A DNA stretch of 64,000 nucleotides. Source: an uncultured Aquimarina sp. GTDB taxonomy: Bacteria > Bacteroidota > Bacteroidia > Flavobacteriales > Flavobacteriaceae. The position numbers were made by a program, and so were the translations under genes. The notes beneath the pieces were generated by a model. That model made no database searches. It saw only the letters and a program-made list of their open reading frames with translations, and was not told the origin of the DNA. This document shows positions 1-7,498 of this stretch, piece after piece; position 1 is the first letter of the stretch, and each line of letters begins with the position of its first letter. Where the stretch lies: assembly GCA_947501475.1 (NCBI GenBank), contig CANMWA010000004.1, forward strand, positions 186,001 to 250,000. Direction: 5' to 3'.

Positions 1-2
1 TA

Positions 3-452
3 CCACTTGTTATTATTGATGGAGTAATGATTCAGGATCATAGTACCATTGTAGATTATAATGCAAATAAGATTAAAAGAATAAAGTTAATAAGAGATTT
101 ATATTTTTTGAATTCTCAAATGTTTCAAGGGATTATTGATATAGAAACTATTGATGGTGATTATTTTGAATCTGTTAGAGAAAAAGGAGTATACAGTACT
201 CAATTATCAAAACCTTTGGCGGTTAAAAAATATTATCAAGAAAAATATGATACTACAACCAAAGAAACAACACTTCATATTCCTGATTATAGGCAACAAT
301 TGTTATGGAAACCTAATGTAAGAGTAGATAAAGATGAAATGGTAATCGATTTTTTTACATCCGATAATACAGGAACTTTTGAAATTTCACTAGAAGGTTT
401 TACAGACATGGGTGATGCAGTCTCAATTCATCAGACATTAGAAGTAGAATAA
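3..452 (+). CDS. C-terminal part of a large plug-domain/macroglobulin-like envelope protein (5' end outside window)
   Basis: The frame is open to the first bases of the window, so the ATG at 27 is internal and the gene begins upstream. The visible part starts with PLVIIDGV, the sequence that marks the TonB-receptor plug fold. It ends with a block (LLWKPNVRVDKDEMVIDFFTSDNTGTFEI split over about 100-130) that resembles the C-terminus of large Bacteroidota proteins joining macroglobulin-like repeats to a plug-like domain. Such proteins are thought to sit in the envelope, but their role is not known. It ends 92 bp before comM on the same strand. The family assignment rests on motif recognition only. 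Confidence 0.6.
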   Translation, partial: PLVIIDGVMIQDHSTIVDYNANKIKRIKLIRDLYFLNSQMFQGIIDIETIDGDYFESVREKGVYSTQLSKPLAVKKYYQEKYDTTTKETTLHIPDYRQQLLWKPNVRVDKDEMVIDFFTSDNTGTFEISLEGFTDMGDAVSIHQTLEVE

Positions 453-515
453 TATGCTATAATTTTAAGTTACTCATACAAAATTTAAGTTTCATTTTTT
501 GAAACTAATTATCGT

Positions 516-523
516 TATGTTTG
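516..523 (+). promoter_or_regulatory. Candidate -7 box of the comM promoter
   Basis: TATGTTTG matches the Bacteroidota sigma-A -7 consensus TAnnTTTG exactly and lies 21 bp before the comM ATG. A TTTTTTG run upstream could be the -33 element, but the spacing is shorter than usual, so this is tentative. Confidence 0.3.
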
Positions 524-544
524 CAATTATGCAAAACATAAATC

Positions 545-2083
545 ATGTTAACTAAAATTTTTGGGAGCGCTGTTTTTGGAGTTGAAGCTACATCAATCAC
601 GGTAGAGGTCAATATCGATAAAGGAATAGGGTATCATCTTGTAGGATTACCAGATAGTGCAATAAAAGAAAGCAGTTACCGTATAGCTGCTGCATTGCAA
701 AATAATGGATATAAATTACCTGGTAAGAAAATAACTATTAATATGGCTCCGGCTGATCTAAGAAAAGAAGGTTCTGCCTATGATCTTACCTTGGCCATAG
801 GAATTCTTGCTGCTAGCGCGCAGATAAAAAAAGATCATATTTCAGAATATTTGATTATGGGAGAATTATCCCTAGATGGAGGTCTTCAGCCTATTAGAGG
901 AGCACTTCCGATAGCTATCAAAGCTCGAGAAGATGGTTTTAAAGGATTTATACTTCCTAAACAAAATGCAAAAGAAGCAGCAATTGTTGATAATCTTCTA
1001 GTATATGGTGTAGAAAATATAAAAGAAGTGATCGATTTTTTTGATGGTAAAGGCGCATTAGAACAAACTATAATAGATACACGAGAAGAATTTTATGCAG
1101 CACTTAACAATCCTGAATTTGATTTTGCAGATGTAAAAGGGCAGGAGAGTATAAAACGTTGTATGGAGATTGCTGCTGCAGGAGGACATAATATAATACT
1201 AGTTGGACCACCTGGGAGCGGAAAAACAATGTTAAGTAAAAGATTACCAAGTATACTACCACCAATGTCATTGCAAGAAGCATTAGAAACTACAAAAATC
1301 CATAGCGTAGTTGGCCGGGTGAAAGAAAACACAGGCCTTATGGCTCAGCGGCCATTTCGTAGCCCTCACCATACCATATCAAATGTAGCTTTGGTTGGAG
1401 GAGGAAGTTATCCACAACCGGGAGAAATATCCCTATCCCATAACGGAGTTTTGTTTTTGGATGAGTTACCAGAGTTTAAAAGAGAAGTGTTAGAAGTAAT
1501 GCGTCAACCCTTAGAGGACAGAGAGGTAACAATTTCAAGAGCAAAATTTACGGTTACCTACCCATCCAGTTTTATGCTAGTGGCAAGTATGAACCCCAGC
1601 CCAGGAGGATATTTTAATGATCCCTCTGCGCCAGTAACATCATCTCCGGCAGAAATGCAGCGTTATCTTAGTAAGATTTCCGGCCCCTTATTAGATAGAA
1701 TAGATATTCATATAGAAGTTACTCCTGTTCCTTTTGATAAGCTTAGCGAAGAGCGTAAAGGAGAGTCTAGTGTCGACATAAGAAAACGGGTAACGATTGC
1801 TAGAGATATTCAAACCAAAAGGTTTATAAGCTTGCCAACGATACATTATAATGCACAAATGAGTGTAAAGCAAATACGAGAACATTGCAAGTTAGAACAG
1901 TCATCAAAAGAATTATTAAAAACGGCTATGGAAAGATTAAATCTATCTGCAAGAGCTTACGACAGAATTCTTAAAGTATCCCGAACAATAGCAGACCTTG
2001 AAGGATCAAAATCTATTCAAGGTAACCATATCTCTGAAGCGATTCAATACCGTAGTTTGGATAGAGATGGGTGGTTGGGGTAG
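545..2083 (+). CDS. comM: ComM/YifB family AAA+ ATPase (Mg-chelatase-like)
   Basis: Full-length 512-residue ComM/YifB protein. An N-terminal ChlI-like/Lon-protease-like fold (about 1-170) is followed by an AAA+ Mg-chelatase domain. Walker A GPPGSGKT is at 221-228 and Walker B GVLFLDE at 301-307, with a C-terminal lid domain to 512. In transformable bacteria ComM is a hexameric helicase that extends branch migration when incoming DNA is integrated, so it acts in the cytoplasm in natural transformation. The gene is monocistronic here. Its last 272 bp occur a second time at 7145, beyond the lanthipeptide genes. comM is a known insertion site for genomic islands in other phyla (for example Acinetobacter AbaR islands). 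Here the gene itself is intact. Confidence 0.93.
   Translation: MLTKIFGSAVFGVEATSITVEVNIDKGIGYHLVGLPDSAIKESSYRIAAALQNNGYKLPGKKITINMAPADLRKEGSAYDLTLAIGILAASAQIKKDHISEYLIMGELSLDGGLQPIRGALPIAIKAREDGFKGFILPKQNAKEAAIVDNLLVYGVENIKEVIDFFDGKGALEQTIIDTREEFYAALNNPEFDFADVKGQESIKRCMEIAAAGGHNIILVGPPGSGKTMLSKRLPSILPPMSLQEALETTKIHSVVGRVKENTGLMAQRPFRSPHHTISNVALVGGGSYPQPGEISLSHNGVLFLDELPEFKREVLEVMRQPLEDREVTISRAKFTVTYPSSFMLVASMNPSPGGYFNDPSAPVTSSPAEMQRYLSKISGPLLDRIDIHIEVTPVPFDKLSEERKGESSVDIRKRVTIARDIQTKRFISLPTIHYNAQMSVKQIREHCKLEQSSKELLKTAMERLNLSARAYDRILKVSRTIADLEGSKSIQGNHISEAIQYRSLDRDGWLG
1811..2082 (+). repeat. Direct repeat copy 1: 3' end of intact comM
   Basis: These 272 bp align without gaps to 7145-7416. 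I count 19 mismatches (about 93% identity). The first 46 bp (CAAACCAAAAGGTTTATAAG onward) are identical. The repeat ends within the stop codon, and the flanks on both sides are unrelated. The two copies bracket the lanthipeptide island. Confidence 0.9.
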
Positions 2084-2095
2084 ATAGTGTGTTAA

Positions 2096-2182
2096 TTAAC
2101 GTTTTATTAGTTCTTTAAGCTGATAAAAGAAACGTTCAATTAAACGTAAATCTTCAGTAATAATTTCAGTAACACCTCACAT
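2096..2182 (-). pseudogene. Short coding-like remnant between comM and lanB
   Basis: On the minus strand this stretch reads as an open frame ending ...EDLRLIERFFYQLKELIKR before TAA at 2096-2098, with an in-frame TGA at 2177-2179. It has protein-like composition but no recognisable family or start, so it may be the decayed tail of a gene carried with the island. The rest of the 222-bp gap from comM to lanB shows nothing clear. Confidence 0.25.
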
Positions 2183-2305
2183 TTCCTGTTTAAAATCTAT
2201 TTCTTTATTATAGGAAGTAATGAGTTTTATGTGATACTTTGCAATTATTTTTAAGCATATTGCCCCTCAAACTTTAGAATCTAATTGTTTATAAAAAGGA
2301 AAAGT

Positions 2306-5170
2306 TTAATCATTTGTGTTGATAGTCTTTTCTGTAAATTTCAATTGTTTTAAATAGTTAAGTGTTAAATAATAAGATTGAAACTCGTTGAATCTTGGTT
2401 TATCATTAAATAAACGATTCATACTCATATGAATGATATCAGAAATATACTGCTTTTTTTTATAAGTTTTTTTTTGAAGATTTAAAGTAATTTCAGATTT
2501 AAGAGAGGGGATTTCTAGAAATCGATGATACTGTTTTTCATTTATTTTTATCAATATATTTTTACTGTGTTTATTAAAAGATTTTCGTAACACTTTATCT
2601 AAAGGAAATTCTTTGGAGAATGCAGCAATACTTAACTCGCATAATAATATCATTTCATCTAATGTTAGACTAAAAAAATCAAAATAATATTTTATTTTAA
2701 AAATTGCTTGCAAAAATATTGACTCTTGATCTAAAGTATCATATTTAATAATTTGATTAAAAGTATCTAAGCTATCCAAATGGAATATTTTTTCTGATAG
2801 CGTCATTAATTTTTCTCCGCCATATCGCCCTAATTCTTGATTGTATGGCTTTATAAGATATTCTAAAACCAAATTGTTTCGTTTTAAGTCTTCTATTTTT
2901 GTTAATATTATAGATTTTGCTTCTATAGATTGTGTTTTAAAACGAACTCTGAGATGATTTTTCGGGTAATTATAACGTACAAAAAAGAAGAGTTCTATTG
3001 TACTAGGAAGGAATTCCATAATAGCATTTATTATTTCATTTTCGCCATAAGTATTACAGTACAATTCTAGGTATAACCATTCTGAAAGAATTGGTGTGTT
3101 TTGATGTTCTTCGTTAACGTTAATTGTACTATTGGATAGGGGTTTAGGAGGCTCAAAATCAACATTCTTTATGCTACTATATAACTCATGCGCAAAATGT
3201 TCTGTGTCTTGTTTTATTTGAGGGGTAAACGAACTATATAGAGATTCTGAAATATAAAATGAATTTAGTTTTAGTATTTTTTTATGAAGTATCGAAAAGG
3301 TTTCTTCATTTTCAAAATCCATAGTTATTGTACCTTTTTTATCGGAGGTACAAATTTTATTTGGAAAAGAATACAGTTTCATCAATTCAGACACGTATAC
3401 TTTAAAATCTTCTAGATTCAAATTGTTATTCACTAATAAAAGTTGTGCTGGGCGTAGAAGTATATCATCTTTAAGATAAATTCTAGGTATATATGGCACA
3501 CCAACACTATCATAAGAATTCATATTAAAATTCAAAGGAGTTAATTCTCTATTTTGATATTGCAGATCACAAAGGAACCTATATACATCCGAATTACTTA
3601 TTGGATAATTCACAGCTGACGTGAGCCTAGGAATTACCTCTTTTTGTTTTTCTTTCGAAATTAATATAAATCGATATCCATCAAACTTTAAATACAAATC
3701 CTCAAGAAATATGGGAGACGCGTCTTCATCAAAAACCGTATTTAATGGAATTACATGTTTATAATATCTTTTTTCTGCAAAAACATTCAACATTCTAGGT
3801 TTCATAAGCATGCTAATCTCCGCTACAATTTGTTCACTATAGCTCCTTTCTTCGTAAGCGGCTATCTCCTTACAAAGCTCTTCGGTCACATTGGTAAAAC
3901 GACCTAACATTTTTAAGGCAGACCCGCCTTCAACAGCTTTAAAATGTATAATTTCTTTATCTGTTTCTTTACATTTTAACAACTCATACATTATACTAAA
4001 GGTGGAATCTAATGTTTTAAATAAATGGTCTACCTTAACATCTGGCATATCCATGTAAATAGGTTGGTTGTGAGATGTTATTATTTTTTTAAAAATTGCA
4101 TTAGGCAATGTATTAGATACACTTTTATTTTTAGAATTATATTGTAGACCGCATTTGGGGTTAAAAACTTTACTAAGAGGTACAAAAGCATCATTAAAAT
4201 GATGCCGAAATTCATTTCCAAATTCTAATAACTTGTCACTAATTGGTTTTTGATGATGATTAAAAGCTAGTGTAAAATGGGTGTAATCTTTTATCTTTTC
4301 TTTAATACTATTGTGAATACCACCTTCCAGTTGGTCATACCCAGTAACCATATATAGGTTTTTGTGCGTGTTTTCTTTACCTAATTTATCTTGTTCTTCG
4401 GTTAAACGATTCACAAGAGAATTCATTAATTTTTTGGAATTAATAGTATGAGTTTTTTCTTTTACAAGTAGAGATTCAAAATTGTTAATGGTTAATAACC
4501 TGGAGGTGTTTCGAGGAGGAAATAAGGATGCATTAATAATAAGTCCTGCCTCAATAATTGTAGTTAAATAGTTGTTTATTTCATTTATTTCGAAACCATC
4601 GTTCTCTAATAGATTTGTGATTTCTGGAATTTTTGCTCCTTTTTTAAATTGATTAATAACCCATTCTGTATTCTCATCAAAATCTAACTCTGCATACTCC
4701 GTTTTAAAATTACCATCAGAAGTAATTTCAGTTTTATAATAACTTAATCTATTTCGAGATAAAAAATGGATGGTAGGGTTTGTGTAATATGGATGTGCTA
4801 CCCAATCGGTTTGTAACGCTTTTAATAATTCTTTTGTAAAAACAGAGTTATCTGCAGTTATGGTTATAAAAGCAGTATTAGATTTATGTATTTTATTCGA
4901 CACCCCCCATTGTAAGGTGCCTACTTTGCTAAAAGTGCCAAAAGGAACGGCATTAAAATGAGCGCGTTTGAAGTAATTTTCTAATGCTGTCTTTACCTTA
5001 TCCTTTTTATTTTTTTCTAAATCGTTATATAAATCTTTAGAAGCAATTAATATGGATAATTGAAATAGTGTATTTTTTTCAAAAAAGGAAATAATATCAT
5101 TTTTGTATCTATCAAAAGATTCAACCGAAAAAGAGGCTGTTCTTGAAACAGTAGTATTAAAAAATTTCAT
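2306..5170 (-). CDS. lanB: Class I lanthipeptide dehydratase (LanB)
   Basis: 954-residue full-length LanB. The long N-terminal part (about 1-650) fits the glutamylation domain, which uses glutamyl-tRNA(Glu) to activate Ser/Thr of the precursor. The C-terminal part (from about 693, SEWLYLELYCN) fits the SpaB-type elimination domain that releases glutamate to leave dehydroalanine or dehydrobutyrine. Both domains sit in one chain, unlike the split LanB of thiopeptides and some other clusters. ATG at 5168-5170 lies three bases after the lanC stop, so the two are co-transcribed and probably coupled. The expected substrate is the GG-leader peptide encoded at 6451-6627. It is the last gene of the island. 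Confidence 0.9.
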   Translation of the reverse strand: MKFFNTTVSRTASFSVESFDRYKNDIISFFEKNTLFQLSILIASKDLYNDLEKNKKDKVKTALENYFKRAHFNAVPFGTFSKVGTLQWGVSNKIHKSNTAFITITADNSVFTKELLKALQTDWVAHPYYTNPTIHFLSRNRLSYYKTEITSDGNFKTEYAELDFDENTEWVINQFKKGAKIPEITNLLENDGFEINEINNYLTTIIEAGLIINASLFPPRNTSRLLTINNFESLLVKEKTHTINSKKLMNSLVNRLTEEQDKLGKENTHKNLYMVTGYDQLEGGIHNSIKEKIKDYTHFTLAFNHHQKPISDKLLEFGNEFRHHFNDAFVPLSKVFNPKCGLQYNSKNKSVSNTLPNAIFKKIITSHNQPIYMDMPDVKVDHLFKTLDSTFSIMYELLKCKETDKEIIHFKAVEGGSALKMLGRFTNVTEELCKEIAAYEERSYSEQIVAEISMLMKPRMLNVFAEKRYYKHVIPLNTVFDEDASPIFLEDLYLKFDGYRFILISKEKQKEVIPRLTSAVNYPISNSDVYRFLCDLQYQNRELTPLNFNMNSYDSVGVPYIPRIYLKDDILLRPAQLLLVNNNLNLEDFKVYVSELMKLYSFPNKICTSDKKGTITMDFENEETFSILHKKILKLNSFYISESLYSSFTPQIKQDTEHFAHELYSSIKNVDFEPPKPLSNSTINVNEEHQNTPILSEWLYLELYCNTYGENEIINAIMEFLPSTIELFFFVRYNYPKNHLRVRFKTQSIEAKSIILTKIEDLKRNNLVLEYLIKPYNQELGRYGGEKLMTLSEKIFHLDSLDTFNQIIKYDTLDQESIFLQAIFKIKYYFDFFSLTLDEMILLCELSIAAFSKEFPLDKVLRKSFNKHSKNILIKINEKQYHRFLEIPSLKSEITLNLQKKTYKKKQYISDIIHMSMNRLFNDKPRFNEFQSYYLTLNYLKQLKFTEKTINTND

Positions 5171-5173
5171 TAT

Positions 5174-6334
5174 TTAGTATAGGTTTAAGGATCTTAACCA
5201 ATCGCTTTCGATCTTACCATTTAAGGTTAATAACGTAAGCCCGATTCCTGTAGCTCCTGTTAGCATATTAGAATCCTTAATGTAATCGGGGGGGTATATA
5301 TACGTTTTAAAAGCTGTGAAATTACCTGTTTGCTTTTCTAATTCCCGATACCACCTTTTTTGAATTTCTTTAGTATCTAAAGCACTCTTTTTATGAGCCA
5401 AATAATATTGTAGAACTAAACCTGCGCTTCCATGACACAATCCACCATCATATATAGCAGAAGTTTTTAAAGAGATTTTTTCTGTAGAAGTAATCAATTC
5501 CATCGCCTCTTTTTTTATAGCGTTGTCGTTTAAAAGTATACCAGCATTGTATAAAGAAAGACCAATACCTAAATCTCCTTGACACCAACCTAGTCTAGAA
5601 AGACTAACAGTACCATGGTTATCAATATGGTTTGGATAGTATTGTTGAGAAATCGTATTAAATGATTTTTTAGATTTTAAGAAATTTATTAGTTCAATAA
5701 GTGCTTGTTTTATCTCTGGCTCTAATGATTGAACATGCTTACTTAAATAAAAAAGAAAATTGATAAAACTACTTATACCATGAGCCAAACCAAAATAAAT
5801 AACTTTCCTTTTTCCTTCATCTTCTATAGATATAATGACTTTATCTAAATCATGAATAAGTTTATCTAAAAAGCCTTTAGAAAAATGGGTTAGTACGTTC
5901 AGTACCTTTGTATTATTTTTATCTACTTTTAACCGCTCAATAAAGTACATTGCAACTCCTGTTGCACCATGAAGAAAATCGTAATTATTTTTATTTGAAA
6001 AAGAAAGTAAAGCGTCCTCTAATACGGTATCGAGAGTTTCGAAATATGATTCACTAACAGCAACTGTATTCTTTTTTAAATTTAGTAGCATCCATCCATA
6101 ACCAGCTAAACCAGAGTAAAACGTACGAGTTGGCGTATGTTTAGAAACTAATCCATCAATGCGTTCTACGACTTCTAATAACCGCGTCATATATTTTTTA
6201 TCTTCATATACTTCAAAAAGTTTAGAATAAAAAAATGCAATGCCCGAAAGGCCTCTTAAAAGCCCAATATCATTTTCATTTTTTACCGAATTCCAAACCT
6301 CCTTTTCTATGTTTAAAATTTCAGATCTTTCCAA
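5174..6334 (-). CDS. lanC: Lanthionine synthetase C-like cyclase (LanC)
   Basis: 386 residues with the seven-helix-hairpin pattern of LanC. Glycine-rich turns recur (YSGLAGYG, LHGATGVA, GLAHGIS, CHGSAGL, TGATGIG). The three zinc ligands are visible: Cys251 in GWCQGD and Cys300-His301 in LCHG. LanC activates Cys thiols and adds them to dehydrated residues to close thioether rings. It lies between lanA and lanB. The start is odd. The only in-frame start after the upstream stop is TTG (6332-6334), and an ATG with a good Shine-Dalgarno (6357) is in another frame. TTG is the most economical choice, but a frameshift near the 5' end cannot be excluded. Confidence 0.88.
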   Translation of the reverse strand: MERSEILNIEKEVWNSVKNENDIGLLRGLSGIAFFYSKLFEVYEDKKYMTRLLEVVERIDGLVSKHTPTRTFYSGLAGYGWMLLNLKKNTVAVSESYFETLDTVLEDALLSFSNKNNYDFLHGATGVAMYFIERLKVDKNNTKVLNVLTHFSKGFLDKLIHDLDKVIISIEDEGKRKVIYFGLAHGISSFINFLFYLSKHVQSLEPEIKQALIELINFLKSKKSFNTISQQYYPNHIDNHGTVSLSRLGWCQGDLGIGLSLYNAGILLNDNAIKKEAMELITSTEKISLKTSAIYDGGLCHGSAGLVLQYYLAHKKSALDTKEIQKRWYRELEKQTGNFTAFKTYIYPPDYIKDSNMLTGATGIGLTLLTLNGKIESDWLRSLNLY

Positions 6335-6357
6335 ATAGTATTGTTATTAATTTGCAT
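6313..6357 (-). other. 14-codon ORF overlapping the lanC start
   Basis: ATG at 6355-6357 is preceded about 7 bases upstream by AGAAGG, the best ribosome-binding site in the region. It encodes MQINNNTIWKDLKF and stops at TAA inside lanC, in a different frame. It could be a coupling peptide that brings ribosomes to the TTG of lanC, or the true lanC start separated from the body by a frameshift. Confidence 0.35.
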
Positions 6358-6395
6358 AAAAAAACCTTCTTGCCTTATTATTATTTGTATGATTA

Positions 6396-6439
6396 TTAGA
6401 TATAGACTTTAATTTCTTACAGATAAAGTCTATATCTAA
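6396..6439 (-). promoter_or_regulatory. Stem-loop between lanA and lanC
   Basis: A perfect 15-bp inverted repeat (TTAGATATAGACTTT and its complement, 14-nt loop) begins 12 bp after the lanA stop in transcription order and ends 39 bp before the ATG at 6357. No T-run follows. Hairpins at this place in bacteriocin operons usually act as partial terminators or RNA stabilisers that make more precursor message than enzyme message. That role is inferred here. Confidence 0.55.
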
Positions 6440-6450
6440 TTACTAGTAGG

Positions 6451-6627
6451 TTATTGTATTCCTCCATCACCTGGGCAACTGCCTCCTGGGTCTTGAGGAA
6501 TATAATTCCCTGACATGTCTGCTTGACAAATTTCACTATTGCTCATTGTACTTCCTCCAAGAATTTTAGTCTTAGCACCTGAAGATAGCGCTTTAATTTT
6601 CAAATTTTTTAATTCCAATTTTTTCAT
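6451..6627 (-). CDS. lanA: Class I lanthipeptide precursor with GG leader (LanA)
   Basis: 58-codon ORF on the minus strand, ATG at 6625-6627, TAA at 6451-6453. The leader MKKLELKNLKIKALSS... is Lys/Leu-rich and ends in KILGG, a double-glycine cleavage site at about residue 25. The core (33 residues) begins STMSNSEICQADMSG and ends GGSCPGDGGIQ. Cys34 and Cys51 are the ring nucleophiles; Ser/Thr at 26, 27, 29, 31, 39 and 50 are possible dehydration sites, so up to two thioether rings could form. Position and transcription with lanC and lanB support the call. No transporter or leader peptidase lies nearby, so maturation must use a distant LanT-type exporter. The ring pattern and activity are unknown. 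Confidence 0.82.
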   Translation of the reverse strand: MKKLELKNLKIKALSSGAKTKILGGSTMSNSEICQADMSGNYIPQDPGGSCPGDGGIQ

Positions 6628-6753
6628 TTTATACTTATTTTAATTGCTCTTACTCTGTTTGATAGGATTTTCAGATGCCTCCTTTACTTTAATCTAGAAT
6701 GTTATATACTATTATTTTTACAAGTATTTAAACCAAAAATATTCTGCTGTAAC

Positions 6754-6781
6754 TTTAAAAATTTGATATCAAATTTTTAAA
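6754..6781. promoter_or_regulatory. 28-bp perfect palindrome upstream of lanA
   Basis: A perfect palindrome centred on TTTGATATCAAA lies about 127 bp upstream of lanA, directly after the degraded second precursor. It could be an operator for the lanthipeptide operon or the terminator of the lost gene. It is AT-rich, so some symmetry is expected by chance. No other clear site was seen in 6628-6753. Confidence 0.3.
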
Positions 6782-6783
6782 AT

Positions 6784-6852
6784 TTAACCATGGTTAGAAG
6801 CTGTTACACAACCTCCTGCTTTGATGAAATTTAAAATATTTAATTTTTTACC
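6784..6852 (-). pseudogene. Degraded second lanthipeptide precursor
   Basis: Reading the minus strand from 6852, GGT AAA AAA TTA AAT... gives GKKLNILNFIKAGGCVTASNHG then TAA. The start resembles the MKKLEL... leader of lanA but with GGT in place of ATG. The end has the shape of a GG cleavage site plus a Cys/Thr/Ser core. The middle of the leader is missing. This fits a precursor that lost its start codon and part of its leader, but the stretch is short and the match could be chance. Confidence 0.4.
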
Positions 6853-6956
6853 CTATAAATTTATTTGAGATACAATTTTTAAAAATAATGCATTTCACAG
6901 CTTTCAATAGGCTGTTTTCCTAATTGCACAATATTATATAATATAATTTTTAAAAA

Positions 6957-6990
6957 GTTCTGGATCTTATACTTGTTAAAGATCCAGAAC
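6957..6990 (-). terminator. Intrinsic terminator (minus strand) after the AraC remnant
   Basis: Perfect 12-bp inverted repeat (GTTCTGGATCTT, 10-nt loop). Read on the minus strand it is followed directly by TTTTT. It sits just past the stop of the AraC remnant and probably ended that gene's transcript. Confidence 0.6.
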
Positions 6991-6994
6991 TCAT

Positions 6995-7147
6995 TTAGAT
7001 GCTTTTTTTGAATTGATTAGGAGTTTGAGAAGTATGTTTTTTAAATATAGATGCGTAATTGGTTGATGTAATTGTTAAAACTCTTATCGGTATGCTTATT
7101 CACCAATTGAGATAAGTAACCACTGCTAATATCAAAAAGTTCAGCAA
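6995..7147 (-). pseudogene. Remnant of an AraC-family transcriptional regulator
   Basis: On the minus strand one frame reads [20 protein letters not shown] followed by DKSFNNYINQLRI, the first helix-turn-helix and linker of an AraC DNA-binding domain. A second frame then reads TNYASIFKKHTSQTPNQF followed by KKSI and a stop, the end of the second helix-turn-helix. The residues normally between them are missing, so an internal deletion shifts the frame. The upstream part is cut off at the border with the comM 3' copy. No other AraC gene is present in the window. Confidence 0.7.
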
Positions 7148-7417
7148 ACCAAAAGGTTTATAAGCTTGCCAACGATACATTATAATGCGCAAATGAGTGT
7201 AAAGCAAATACGAGAACATTGTAAGTTAGAACAATCATCAAAAGAATTATTAAAGACAGCGATGGAACGTTTAAATCTTTCTGCAAGAGCTTCCGACAGA
7301 ATTCTTAAAGTATCACGAACAATAGCAGACCTTGAAGGGTCAAAATCTATTCAAGGTAACCATATCTCTGAAGCAATACAGTATCGTAGCCTGGATCGAG
7401 ATGGGTGGTTGGGGTAA
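7145..7417 (+). pseudogene. comM: Direct repeat copy 2: orphan 3' fragment of comM
   Basis: About 83 codons of the comM C-terminal lid domain with no start codon or N-terminal part. Against the intact gene the protein differs at one residue (Ser for Tyr in ARASDR). The other 18 of 19 base differences are silent. That pattern suggests the copy diverged as part of a functional comM in another lineage and then arrived by recombination, rather than decaying here. Its left border joins the truncated AraC remnant, and its right border precedes the hydrolase gene at 7499. Confidence 0.88.
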
Positions 7418-7498
7418 TGTATCTTATTTATTATGTACAAACCGTTTAAATTATAGTGTTTTATCCCTTTTCTATGCTGATAAATAAAGTTAACTTTA

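Noticed and set aside
6628..6753. Promoter of lanA
   Set aside because: No TAnnTTTG box with a suitable -33 element could be placed with confidence.
1811..7416. Composite transposon carrying the lan genes
   Set aside because: The direct repeats are comM sequence, not an insertion sequence, and no transposase, integrase or terminal inverted repeats were seen. Recombination in comM fits better.
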